This document shows positions 10,936 through 21,783 of a stretch of 64,000 bases of DNA, piece by piece. This DNA comes from Lucinisca nassula (lineage: Eukaryota; Mollusca; Bivalvia; Lucinida; Lucinidae): NCBI GenBank assembly GCA_963580285.1, contig OY757019.1, positions 60,532,587 through 60,596,586 on the forward strand, in the 5' to 3' direction. The position numbers were made by a program, and so were the translations under genes. The stretch's first letter is position 1, and each line of letters begins with the position of its first letter. The notes beneath the pieces were generated by a model. The model was not told the DNA's origin. It saw only the letters and a list, made by a program, of their open reading frames with translations, and made no database searches.

Positions 10936-13900
10936 ATGTCGTTTGATTTGAGAAGCTTTTTGGCTCAGCCTACTCAGGAGTTGTTTAATCTGGCCAAAAG
11001 GACAGATTTGTTAGAAATTGCTTCCTATTATGGGGTCACTGCTGTCAAAACAAGCATGAAGAAGCATGAAATTAAGAATATTTTGGTACAGTTTTTTGTT
11101 GACGAAGAACTTTTCGATCCATCTGCTTTGTCTCTCATTATGGTTTCACATACTGCATTACAAATGAGACAAATTGAAATAGGAAGGCAAATAGAATTAG
11201 AGAAGTTAAGACTAGAAATGGAAGAAAGAGAGAAGGAAAAAGAAAGAGAAATGCAGAGACGAATGCAGATGGAAAGATTAGAAATGGAGGAACGCCTTCA
11301 GAAAGAAAAATTCGAAAAAGAAGAGCGACTAGAAATAGAAAGAGAAAAATGGCATTTTCAATTAAAGATGAAGGAATTGGAACTCCAGGCTCAAGATAGG
11401 GTGAAACCTACCCCTGTTTTTGACTCTGGTAGTTACTTTGATGCCACAAAGCACATCAGATTAGTTCCGCCATTTCAGGAAAAAGACGTAGATAAGTATT
11501 TTTTGCATTTTGAAAAAGTTGCAGAAAATTTAAGATGGCCAAAAGAGCATTGGACCTTACTTTTGCAAAGCGTTGTTGTCGGAAAGGCTCGAGACATTTA
11601 CACTCAGCTGACTGTCGAGCAAAGCTCAGACTATGATTTGGTTAAGGAGCCTATTCTTAAGGCATATGAGTTGGTCCCTGAGGCTTACAGGCAGAAATTT
11701 AGGAACTGTAAAAAAGAAATTTCACAGACCCATGTAGAATTTGCTCGAACCAAAGAACAGTTATTTGATAGGTGGTGTTCTTCTCAAAAAGTAGGCTCTG
11801 ATCATGACAAACTTAGACAGCTTGTCCTTGTTGAAGAGTTCAAACGGTGCATAAATTCAGACATTAAATCTTTTCTCGATGAGAGACAGGTTGAAACTTT
11901 GGAGGAAGCTTCTCGTTTGGCAGATGATTATGCTTTGACTCATAAAGTCTCATTTGTGAACAGGCCTTATCCTCGAAAACCTTATAATCCACAGACAGGT
12001 CCAAGATTCTATCCCAGTAATCCTTCTGGTAGTTATAGCCATACATCTAGTACTATGCCCAAACCTTCTGGTGAAAATAAAAGCCAGAATCCTTCCAAAC
12101 CTTCTGGTGAAAACAGAAGCCAGAATTTTTCCAAACCTTCTGGTGAAAACAAAGACCAGAATCCCTTATCTCAATCTCAAGTAGTTTGTTATTATTGTAA
12201 AAATACAGGTCATTTGATCTCTGAGTGTTTGAAATTAAAGCGAAGGAAAGAAAGAGAAAGACAAGAGGAACTTAAGCCTACAGGCTTGACTTCTATAAGG
12301 CCAAAACCACAGTCTTGTGTAAGGGAGGAAACTCTTTTTGATACCAAATTATCTGAGACTGATTCGGTTATGGAGATCTATGAACCATTCTTATCAGATG
12401 GTTTTGTGTCACTAAATGGTGACAGTTATGCCCATCCTACCCCTATTAAAATCTTACGAGATACTGGAGCTTCTCAATCTCTTATTCTAGCAGATACTCT
12501 GCCTTTTTCTGAGAAGCCTTCTTTGGGCCAAAGTGTCCTTATTCAGGGTGTGGAATGTGGATTTGTTAATGTTCCGCTTCATAACGTTTATTTGTCATCA
12601 GACTTGGTATCCGGTTCAGTGGCTGTTGGTATTAGACCTTCTTTACCTTTTAAAGGTGTTCATTTGTTGCTAGGCAATGACTTAGCTGGAGATAAGGTTG
12701 TGGTTAACCCACTTTTGACTACTAATCCTTGCATAGACCAACCGCCTGATCCCATTGAGCAGGAAATTCCTGATCTTTATTCGTCCTGTGCAGTCACAAG
12801 GGCTATGGCACGTAAGGCCAAGCAAACTGATGGAAAACAGGATTTTGATTTTACTGATACCTTTTTGGGTCAGTCTTTTAATGACGAGATAACAAGGTCT
12901 CTGTCTTCAAACCTGCCTGATAAGCAGACAGATTTTCATGAGAATAACTCATCTTTCGATCTAGGCCATGACAAAATGTCCGGGTCTCAACTAGCTATAG
13001 AAGAGCACAAGGATCCTGAAATTTCGCCTTTGTTTGAAAGGGCTTTAGATGAGCAGGCAGTATCTCAGGTCCCAGTCTGTTATTATGTCAAAAATGACAT
13101 TCTTATGAGAAAATGGCGTCCACCAGACGTCTCAGCAGAAGACGAGTGGACTGTCAACAACCAGATAGTGGTTCCACGGGTTTACCGTCCCGAAATATTA
13201 AACTTGGCACACGAAACTCCCATGTCAGGACATTTAGGTGTAAATAAAACCTATCACAAGGTTCTAAATCATTTTTACTGGCCTGGGTTAAAATCAGATG
13301 TTTCTCAGCATTGTAGGTTCTGCCATACATGCCAAATGGTAGGAAAACCCAATCAGACTATACCTAAGGCTCACTTGCAGCCTATACCTGCTTTTGATGA
13401 ACCTTTCAGTCGAATAATTATAGACTGTGTGGGTCCCTTGCCCAGAACTAAGTCTGGCTGTGAATATCTTTTGACTATTATGTGTGCTTCCACACGTTTT
13501 CCTGAAGCCATTCCCTTAAGAAATATCAAAACTAAGACAATCGTCAAGGCCTTAGTGAAGTTTTTCACATTTGTTGGGCTTCCTAAATCTATTCAGTCAG
13601 ACCAAGGCTCAAATTTTATGTCTGGAATATTTCAACAAGTAATGCATGAACTTGGCATTGTGCAGTATAAGTCATCGGCCTATCATCCTGAAAGTCAAGG
13701 TGCCCTTGAAAGATTCCATCAAACATTGAAAAACATGATAAGATCATATTGTTTTGACACAGAGAAGGATTGGGATGAAGGCATCCATCTCCTTTTATTT
13801 GCTGTTAGAGAATCTGTGCAAGAATCTCTTGGCTTCAGTCCATTTGAATTAGTATTTGGCCATACTGTTCGTGGTCCAGTGAAACTTCTCAAAGAGAAAT

Positions 13901-15774
13901 TTCTCTCCAATGATGACACCTCCCTGAATTTACTTCAGTATGTGTCTGATTTCAAAACTAGACTTTCAAAAGCTTGTGAGGCTGCTCGGACCAATCTTCA
14001 GTCAGCCCAAAGGAAAATGAAACAGCTATATGACATAGGGACAAAAGAAAGGAATTTTAAACCAGGTGATAAGGTACTAGCTCTTTTGCCTATTCCAGGA
14101 AAATCGTTGCAGGCCAGGTATTATGGTCCATACACTGTAGACAAAAAGATCAGTGACGTAAATTACATAATAAACACTCCTGGGAGGCGCAAGCTAAAGC
14201 AGCCATGTCATATTAACATGCTTAAGGAATACATAGACAGGGACAATACATCTTTAACATCAGTCAATCTAGTTAGTTCTGTTCCACTTAATTCATGTGA
14301 CAATGACTGTGAGGATATTAATTCAGTGAAGTCGGATCCCACATCATCAAAACTTCAGAATTCTGACATTCTAAGGAATCTTGACCAGAAACTGTCACAT
14401 CTAGAGCCAAATCAGCGGAATGAACTGAAACAGCTGATATTTGAATATGAACACTTATTTCCTGACATTCCAACACGGACAGACAAAATATTTCACGATG
14501 TGGACATAAATGGTTCTAAACCTGTAAAACAACACCCATACAGGATGAATCCTGTGAAACAAAAATATCTTAAAGAAGAAGTTCAGTATCTATTAGACAA
14601 TGACTTTATTGAACCAAGCCAAAGTGCGTGGAGTTCTCCTTGTATTCTTGTACCAAAACCTGATGGGACATATCGTATGTGTACAGATTTTAGGAAAGTT
14701 AATTCCTTAAGTAAAACAGATAGCTTTCCTATTCCAAGAATGGATGACTGCATTGATAACATCGGGAATGCCAAATACATAACGAAATTCGACCTTCTGA
14801 AAGGATTTTGGCAAATTCCACTTACAGATAGAGCAAAGGAGGTTTTGGCATTCACAACTCCAGACGGATTATTTAACTATAAAGTCATGCCATTTGGAAC
14901 GAAAAACTCTCCGGCAACATTTCAGCGCTTAATAAACATGGTAATTGCGGGGCTGGAAGGATGCAGTGCTTATATCGATGATGCTATCATATACAACGAC
15001 CAGTGGAATCAACATCTTGGGACTATTCGAGCATTCTTTGATAGACTGAGTAATGCCAAATTGACAATCAATCTTGCTAAAAGTGAATTCTGCCATGCAA
15101 GTTTGACATTTCTAGGTCATGTTGTAGGTCAAGGTCATGTGAAACCCATTGATGCTAAAGTTGAGGCTATCTCAAATTTTCCCGTACCCACGTGCAAAAG
15201 ACAGCTGATGCGATTTTTTGGTATGGCTGGTTATTACAGAAAGTTCTGTAATAATTTCTCTGTCATTGCTGAGCCTTTGACAAATTTGCTCAGCAAAAGA
15301 ACAAAATTCCAATGGAATGCAATATGCCAAAATGCTTTTGATAAACTTAAAGCCATACTCAAGAGTGAACCAGTTCTCTTAGCACCAAACTTTGAAAAGG
15401 AGTTTAAGCTAGCTGTAGATGCTAGTGACGTAGGTGCAGGTAGTGTTTTGTTGCAGGAAGATGAAAATGGTGTGGATCATCCAGTTTGCTACTTTTCCAG
15501 AAAGTTTAATAAGCATCAGAGAAATTACTCTACCATAGAGAAAGAGTGCTTGTCTCTGATTCTTGCTCTGCAACATTTCGAAGTTTATCTTACCCCTACT
15601 ACTGCACCGATTGTTGTTTTCAGTGATCACAATCCACTGACTTTTATACATAAAATGAAAAACAAAAATCAGCGGTTGCTCAGGTTGAGTCTTATGCTAC
15701 AAGAGTATAATTTAGACATAAGACATATCAGAGGGAGAGATAACATTATCCCTGATGCCCTTTCAAGAGCTTGA
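10936..15774 (+). CDS. gag-pol: Gag-pol polyprotein, integrase before reverse transcriptase
   Basis: A single 1612-residue frame. In order: an N-terminal region; a strongly charged coiled coil (about 75-152); a SCAN-like capsid segment (about 155-340, with LRQLVLVEEFKRC near 292 and LEEASRLADDYA); three 12-residue KPSGEN repeats (about 375-410); a CCHC zinc knuckle (C418, C421, H426, C431); an aspartic protease DTGAS at D509; an integrase with H759, H766, C796, C799 and catalytic D830, D889, E925 (35 residues between the last two); a GPY/F module at about 1064; a reverse transcriptase with YIDD at 1346-1349; and RNase H with D1495, E1537, D1564, D1607. All catalytic residues are present and there is no stop or frameshift, so it could be active. 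Gag and pol are fused with no frameshift signal. The start ATG is the first in frame and is matched by the second copy. The protein ends within 6 residues of the last RNase H aspartate. Confidence 0.95.
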   Translation: MSFDLRSFLAQPTQELFNLAKRTDLLEIASYYGVTAVKTSMKKHEIKNILVQFFVDEELFDPSALSLIMVSHTALQMRQIEIGRQIELEKLRLEMEEREKEKEREMQRRMQMERLEMEERLQKEKFEKEERLEIEREKWHFQLKMKELELQAQDRVKPTPVFDSGSYFDATKHIRLVPPFQEKDVDKYFLHFEKVAENLRWPKEHWTLLLQSVVVGKARDIYTQLTVEQSSDYDLVKEPILKAYELVPEAYRQKFRNCKKEISQTHVEFARTKEQLFDRWCSSQKVGSDHDKLRQLVLVEEFKRCINSDIKSFLDERQVETLEEASRLADDYALTHKVSFVNRPYPRKPYNPQTGPRFYPSNPSGSYSHTSSTMPKPSGENKSQNPSKPSGENRSQNFSKPSGENKDQNPLSQSQVVCYYCKNTGHLISECLKLKRRKERERQEELKPTGLTSIRPKPQSCVREETLFDTKLSETDSVMEIYEPFLSDGFVSLNGDSYAHPTPIKILRDTGASQSLILADTLPFSEKPSLGQSVLIQGVECGFVNVPLHNVYLSSDLVSGSVAVGIRPSLPFKGVHLLLGNDLAGDKVVVNPLLTTNPCIDQPPDPIEQEIPDLYSSCAVTRAMARKAKQTDGKQDFDFTDTFLGQSFNDEITRSLSSNLPDKQTDFHENNSSFDLGHDKMSGSQLAIEEHKDPEISPLFERALDEQAVSQVPVCYYVKNDILMRKWRPPDVSAEDEWTVNNQIVVPRVYRPEILNLAHETPMSGHLGVNKTYHKVLNHFYWPGLKSDVSQHCRFCHTCQMVGKPNQTIPKAHLQPIPAFDEPFSRIIIDCVGPLPRTKSGCEYLLTIMCASTRFPEAIPLRNIKTKTIVKALVKFFTFVGLPKSIQSDQGSNFMSGIFQQVMHELGIVQYKSSAYHPESQGALERFHQTLKNMIRSYCFDTEKDWDEGIHLLLFAVRESVQESLGFSPFELVFGHTVRGPVKLLKEKFLSNDDTSLNLLQYVSDFKTRLSKACEAARTNLQSAQRKMKQLYDIGTKERNFKPGDKVLALLPIPGKSLQARYYGPYTVDKKISDVNYIINTPGRRKLKQPCHINMLKEYIDRDNTSLTSVNLVSSVPLNSCDNDCEDINSVKSDPTSSKLQNSDILRNLDQKLSHLEPNQRNELKQLIFEYEHLFPDIPTRTDKIFHDVDINGSKPVKQHPYRMNPVKQKYLKEEVQYLLDNDFIEPSQSAWSSPCILVPKPDGTYRMCTDFRKVNSLSKTDSFPIPRMDDCIDNIGNAKYITKFDLLKGFWQIPLTDRAKEVLAFTTPDGLFNYKVMPFGTKNSPATFQRLINMVIAGLEGCSAYIDDAIIYNDQWNQHLGTIRAFFDRLSNAKLTINLAKSEFCHASLTFLGHVVGQGHVKPIDAKVEAISNFPVPTCKRQLMRFFGMAGYYRKFCNNFSVIAEPLTNLLSKRTKFQWNAICQNAFDKLKAILKSEPVLLAPNFEKEFKLAVDASDVGAGSVLLQEDENGVDHPVCYFSRKFNKHQRNYSTIEKECLSLILALQHFEVYLTPTTAPIVVFSDHNPLTFIHKMKNKNQRLLRLSLMLQEYNLDIRHIRGRDNIIPDALSRA

Positions 15775-15910
15775 GCAGTGTCAGGAGTTGTGTTTTTTTT
15801 TTTCCTACTAAAGTGGATTGTAGATACATGTAATTTTATATGTTATGCTCAATAGTTTATTATTCTTAAAGCAAAAGAAAGCTTTATTACATAAATCTTT
15901 CTTTTCCTCG
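15775..15910 (+). other. 3' untranslated segment of the LTR element
   Basis: A short AT-rich stretch between the gag-pol stop and the polypurine tract; no envelope or accessory frame. Confidence 0.8.
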
Positions 15911-15921
15911 AAGAGGGGGAG
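15911..15921 (+). promoter_or_regulatory. Polypurine tract
   Basis: AAGAGGGGGAG directly abuts the 3' LTR, the expected plus-strand primer for reverse transcription. Confidence 0.9.
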
Positions 15922-16474
15922 TGTTATGCATAAGAATTTATTTTTCTGATTCCCACTTTCACCCCACTGTGACCTAATAGTGCTATAAATATCTTGTTTA
16001 TCGTCTTATAGAAGATTCTAGAAAACTGAGTCACAGATTAATTTCATTTTTGTAAACAACAAGTTTACAAGGAAAAGTACTTCAGAACCTTCCAGAAAGT
16101 TCAGGTTTGCATTATTTTTAGAAAATTACCTCATCTTATTCCACAGCCATCTGGAATGTTCTAGAGAATTCTTAGGGTCTATAAAAGAGCTTGTTTTTTC
16201 TCATTGAGTCAGACTTTGGAGTTTGATGTTTGGGCATTTAAGAAAAGTTATTTCTAAATTCTGTGTTGGATTGTTAAAGGATATTACTTTTCATTTTGGA
16301 CTGTGAATTCTGTGGGATCAAGGAAAATAGATTCATTCAGGATATTTCATAACAGAGCTAAGTACATTTAATTTTCTTACTTCTACAGGTTAAAGTTAAC
16401 TTGTAAATAAATTTTGTTAAAATTTTCCAAAAGGCTTGTTTGCTTTTTCTTTCTGCTACGCCTGGCTCGTAACA
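15922..16474 (+). repeat. 3' LTR
   Basis: The same 553-bp length as the 5' LTR. Differences seen by eye lie near 15999, 16004, 16062, 16169 and 16193. AATAAA is at 16406-16411. Confidence 0.95.
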
Positions 16475-19400
16475 CTAATAAAAATACCATGTTAGACCAT
16501 TCTCACAACAAACATCCATTTGCGAACAATCTCATAACAAGCACAAATGTGAGACCAATTTCAAATCAAACACCATGGTATACTACTCTCGTAACAAACA
16601 TCCATAAGAGACCACTCTCATAATATACATAAATGTGAGAGCACTCTCATATAAAACTTCTATCGGAGAACATTAACAAACAACCATGTGAGACTTCTCG
16701 CTTACTAAACAGCAGTGAGGCCCACACAGGTAAGAATACTCTAATAACAAACATCAATGTAAAACAATCTAATAATAAACACCACTTTGGGACCACGCTC
16801 ATGAGAAACACCCATGTGAGACCACCATGTGGGTACACTCTCGCAACAAACATACACGTGAGAACAAACTCATAACAAACAGCCATGTGAGACCACCACA
16901 TGAGAATGCTCTCATAACATCATCATGTGAGAACACTCCTATAGCAAACACCTATATGAGGCCACTCTCATAACAAACATCAATGTAAGATCACCATGTG
17001 ATAAGACTCTCATAACAAACATTATATGAAAACACTCTCATAACACACACCCATGTGAGAATAATCTCATACCATTCACCATGTGATAACACTCGCACAA
17101 CATCAATGTGAGAACAATTTCATAACAAACACCAATGTCAGACTACTCTCATAACAAGCACCATGTGAGAACACTCTCATAACATCCATGTGAGAACACT
17201 GACAACAAATACCAATGTGAGACAACTCTAAAAGCAAACACAATGCGTGACCACTATCATAACACACAAAGATGTGAACCACCCTCATTACAAACACTTA
17301 TGTGAGATCACTCTCATCCCAGACACCATCCCAACAAACACACATGTGGGACCCCTTTTATAACAAGTACAAAGTGAGAATACTCTCAATACAAACACCC
17401 GTGTGGAAACACACTCAGAAGAAACATCCATGTGATACCATACTCTCATAACAAAAATTCATATGGGTGTGTTTCCATGTAAAAACACTATCATAACAAA
17501 CATCATGTGGGAACACCCTTATTACAACACCCATGTGAGAACACGCTTATAACAACACCCATGTGAGAACACTCTCATAACAAACACCAAGTGAGAACAC
17601 TCTCATTATATCCATATGAGAACACTCTCATAACCAACACCATTGTGAGACTACTTAAATCAAACACAATATGAGACCACAATCATTACACAGACCATAA
17701 AAACCTTAATTTGAGACCACTCTCAAATAAAATACCATGTGAGACTACTGTCATAACAAATAACAAATAACCATGTGACACAACTTTCATAACAAATATC
17801 CATGCGAGAGAACTCTCATAACAAACACCAATGTGAGACCACGCTCATAACAATAAACCATGTGGGAACAACCTCATATCAAACACCAATGTAAAACCAC
17901 TGTCAAAGTAAATCCCATGTGAGACCACCCTCACATCAAACACCATGTGAGACCACTCGTATAACTTACATCCATGTAAGAACACTAAGCAAACATCCAG
18001 GTGGGACCAATCTCATAACAAACACCAATGTGAGAACACTCTTTTATCAAACACATATGTGATACCACTCCAATAACAAACACCGTGTGAGACCATTCTC
18101 ATAACACACACTTATGTAAGAACATTTTCTTAGCAGATATCCATGTGAGAACAGTTTCAGAACAATCACCAACGTGAGACCACTCTCATAACAATTAACC
18201 ATGTGAGGCCATTCAAACAACAAACTCCAAAGTGAACCCATGCTCAAAACAACCATCCACGTCAGTTCATTCTCATAAAAACAACCATGTTGGACCACTC
18301 TTATAACATTCCCATATGATGTACTTGAGACCATTGTCATTTCTACTATCCATGTGGGAAAACTCTTATAATAAACTACATGTGAGACCACTCTCATAAG
18401 AATCATCCATGTTAGACCTCTCCCATAGCAGACTGTCATGTGACACCCCTCTCATAACAAAAACATGTGAGTCCAATCTCATAATACTTACCTTGTGCGA
18501 CCAATCTCATAAAAACACACATTTGAAAACACACTCATCACAAACACCCATAATAGAACATTTTCCATGTGACACCACTCTCATAGCAAACGTCGATGCG
18601 AGTCCTTTCTCATAACAATCAACCATGTGGGACTACTCTCAAACCAAACAATCATGTGAAAACACTCTCATAGCAACCATCGATGTGTGACCACTCTCAT
18701 AACAAACATTAATGTGAGCGCTCCCATAAAAACATCCTTATGAGAACATTTATAACAAACATCCATGTGAGACCACTACCATCATACTCATCCATGTAAG
18801 ATCACTCCCACAACAACATCCATGTGAGACCACTCTCATAACAAACTTCCTTCTGAGTATATTCTCATAGCAAACAGCCATGTTCGACCATGTGAAACCA
18901 ACCTCATAACAAACATCCTTGCGAGACCACTATCATGACTAATATCCACGTGAGACCACTCTCATAACAAGCACCAATCTGCGCACTGGCATAACAAAGA
19001 TCCTTGTGCGACCACTCTCATAACAAAAATTTATATGAGACCAATCTCATGCTAAACAACTGTGTGTGTCCACTCTCATAACAAACATTCTTGTGAGGAC
19101 ACTTTCATAATAAACACTATGAGAGAACACTCTCATAACAAATATTCATGTGAGACCACTCTCATTAATACATTCATTTGAGAACACACCCATAACAAAC
19201 ACCATGTGAGAACACAATCTCAAAACAAACACTATGTGACAACACTCTCATAACAAACATTCATGTGAGACCACTCTCATGCTAAACTCGTATGTGTGTC
19301 CACACTCATAACAAACATTCTTGTGAGAACACTTTAATAAAAAACACCACGAGAGAACACTCTCATAACAAAAATTGATGAGAGAACACTCCCATAGCAA

Positions 19401-21783
19401 ACATTCATGTGAGAACACTCTCTTAACAAACATTCACGTGAGAACACATTCATAACAAACATCATGTGAAAACACTCTCATGGCAAACACTATGTGAGAA
19501 CACTCTCATGCTTAACACTCATGTGGGTCCACTCTCATAAGAAACAGTCTTGTGAGAACACTTTCATAACAAACACCATGTGAGAACACTCTCATAACAA
19601 ACATTCATGTCTGAACTCTTTCATAACAAACATTCATGTGAGAACACTCTAATAACAAACATTCATGCGAATACACTCTCATAACAAACACCATGTGAGA
19701 GCACTCTCATAATAAACACCAATATAGAACAATATAGCAACGTCTCCAAAATGACCTTTACAGTGGTGACGGGGACGTTACACCTCAAATCAAACAAATC
19801 TAACACCATGTGAGAACAGTCTCATAAAAAACACCATGTGAGTACACTCTCATAACAAACATTAATGTGAGAATACTCTCATAACATACATGAATGTGAG
19901 AAAACTCTCATAACAAACATTCATGTGAGAACCCTCTCATAACAAACTCCATGTGAAAACACTCTCATAACAAATTCATGTGAGCACACTCTAAAAAACA
20001 AACACTCATGTGAGAACACTCTTATGACAAACACCATGAGAGAACACCCTCATAACAAACATTATTGAGAGAACACCCTCATAACAAACATTCATGTGAG
20101 AACACCCTCATAACAAACATTCATGTGATACCACTTTCATGCTAAACACTTACTTGTGTCCAATCTCTTAACAAACATTCTTGTGAGATAATTTCAAAAC
20201 AAACATTCATCTGAGAACATTCTCATAAAAAAACACCATGCGAGTACACTCTTATAACAAACAGTCATGTGATAACACACTCATAACAAACATTCATGTA
20301 AGAACACTCTCATAACAAACATTCATGTGAGAACACTCTCATAACAAACATTCATGCGAGAACACCCATTACAAATATTCATGTGAGAACACTCTCATAA
20401 CAAACACCATGTGAGAACACTCTCATAACATACATTCATGTAAGAACACCCTTATAACAAACATTCATGTGAGAACACTCTCATGACAAACACCATGAGA
20501 GAACACTCTCATAACAAAAATTCATGTGACAACACCCTTATAACAAACCATCATCTGAGAACACTCATAATAAATACCATGTAGAACAACCTCATAACAA
20601 ACATTCATTTGAGAACACTCGCATAACAAGTACTATGAGGGAACATTCTCATAACAAATATTCATGTGAGAACACTTTCAATACAAACTTTCATGTGAGA
20701 ACGCTCTCATAACAAACACCATGTGAGAATACTCTCATAACAAAAACCACGTGAGAACACTCTCATAACAAACACCTGTGAGACCACTCTCATAACAAAC
20801 ACCATGTGAGACCACTCTCATTACAAACACCATGTGAGAACACCCTCATAACAAACATCATATGAGAACACTCACATCACAAACATTCGTGTGAGAACAC
20901 TCTCATAAAAACACCATGTGAGACTACTCTCATAACAAACACCCTTGTGAGAACACTCGCATAACAAAACCATTTTAGAACACTCTCATAACAAACACAT
21001 ACGCGAGTCCACTCTCATAACAAACATCCCTGTTTGAACACTCTCATAACAAACAGCGTGTGAGAACACTCATAATGAAAATCAATACGAAAACACTCTT
21101 ATAACAAAAACCATTCCTGTAACAACACTCTCATAACAAACACCAGTATGGAACATTCTCATAAAAACACCATGTGAGAACAGTCTCATAACAAACACCA
21201 GGTGAGAACTCTCTCATAACAAACAACATGTGAGTACACTCTCATAACAAACATTAATGTGAGAACACTCTTATAACAAACAGTTATGTGAGAAAACTCT
21301 AATAATAACAAACATTCATGTGAGAACTTTCTCATAACAAACATTCATGTGAGAACCCTCTACAAGCATTCATGTGAGAACACTCTCATAACAAACACCA
21401 TGTGAGAACACTCTCATAACAAACATTTATGTAAGAACACCCTTATAACAAACATTCATGTGAGAACACTCTCATGCTAAACACTTACGTGAGACCACTC
21501 TCTTAACAATTATTCTTGTGAGATAATTTCGGAACAAACATTCATCTGAGAACATTATCATGTATAAACACCATGCGAGTACACTCTTATAACAAACAGT
21601 CATGTGAGAACACTCTCATAACAAAAATTCATGTGAGAACACCCTCATTAAAACCTTCATGTGATAACACCCTCATAACAAACCATCATCTTAATAAATA
21701 CCATGTGAGAACACCCTCATAACAAACATTCATTTGAGAACACTCGCATAACAAACGCTATGAGTGAACACTCTCATAACAAA
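16475..21783. repeat. Minisatellite of 28-30 bp units, main array 1
   Basis: More than 150 degenerate units made of CATAACAAACA, a variable 1-4 bp, then CATGTGAGAACACTCT. The words TCTCAT and ATGTGAGA within a unit are near-inverted, so each unit can form a small hairpin. Units are more divergent at the left edge and more uniform after about 19200, as expected when the middle is homogenised. Minus-strand frames here (for example 130 codons at 18047-18439) are periodic by-products. Confidence 0.95.
19736..19800 (+). mobile_element. SINE B, 5'-truncated fragment in satellite
   Basis: About 65 bp of the family 3' end (GCAACGTCTCCAAAATGACC, then GGGGACGTTACACCTCAAATC) inserted in the array. 5' truncation fits target-primed reverse transcription. 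Confidence 0.85.

Larger units (their letters stand above)
10080..16474 (+). mobile_element. Complete Gmr1-like Gypsy LTR retrotransposon
   Basis: A full LTR retrotransposon: 553-bp LTRs at 10080-10632 and 15922-16474, TG...CA ends with TGTTA/TAACA inversion, primer site, one gag-pol frame, polypurine tract, and a 4-bp target duplication CTAA (10076-10079 and 16475-16478). The LTRs differ at about 5 of 553 positions by eye, so the insertion is recent. Integrase is encoded before reverse transcriptase, the order known for Gmr1-like members of the Gypsy/Metaviridae group; most Gypsy elements have the reverse order. No envelope-like frame is present. It sits in the minisatellite, and an unfilled copy of the site survives at 9766-9769. 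Confidence 0.95.

Noticed and set aside
11864..15651. Minus-strand frames of 60-90 codons inside gag-pol
   Set aside because: Shadows of the plus-strand polyprotein without own domains; the 60-codon one recurs at 63557 only because gag is conserved.
15775..15921. Envelope or accessory gene after gag-pol
   Set aside because: Only about 136 bp separate the stop codon from the polypurine tract, with no useful frame.
17103..19433. Minus-strand frames of 60-130 codons in the satellite, rich in CYES, VLS and MRVFSH words
   Set aside because: They repeat with the satellite period and arise because the unit lacks stops in one frame; no start context or domain.
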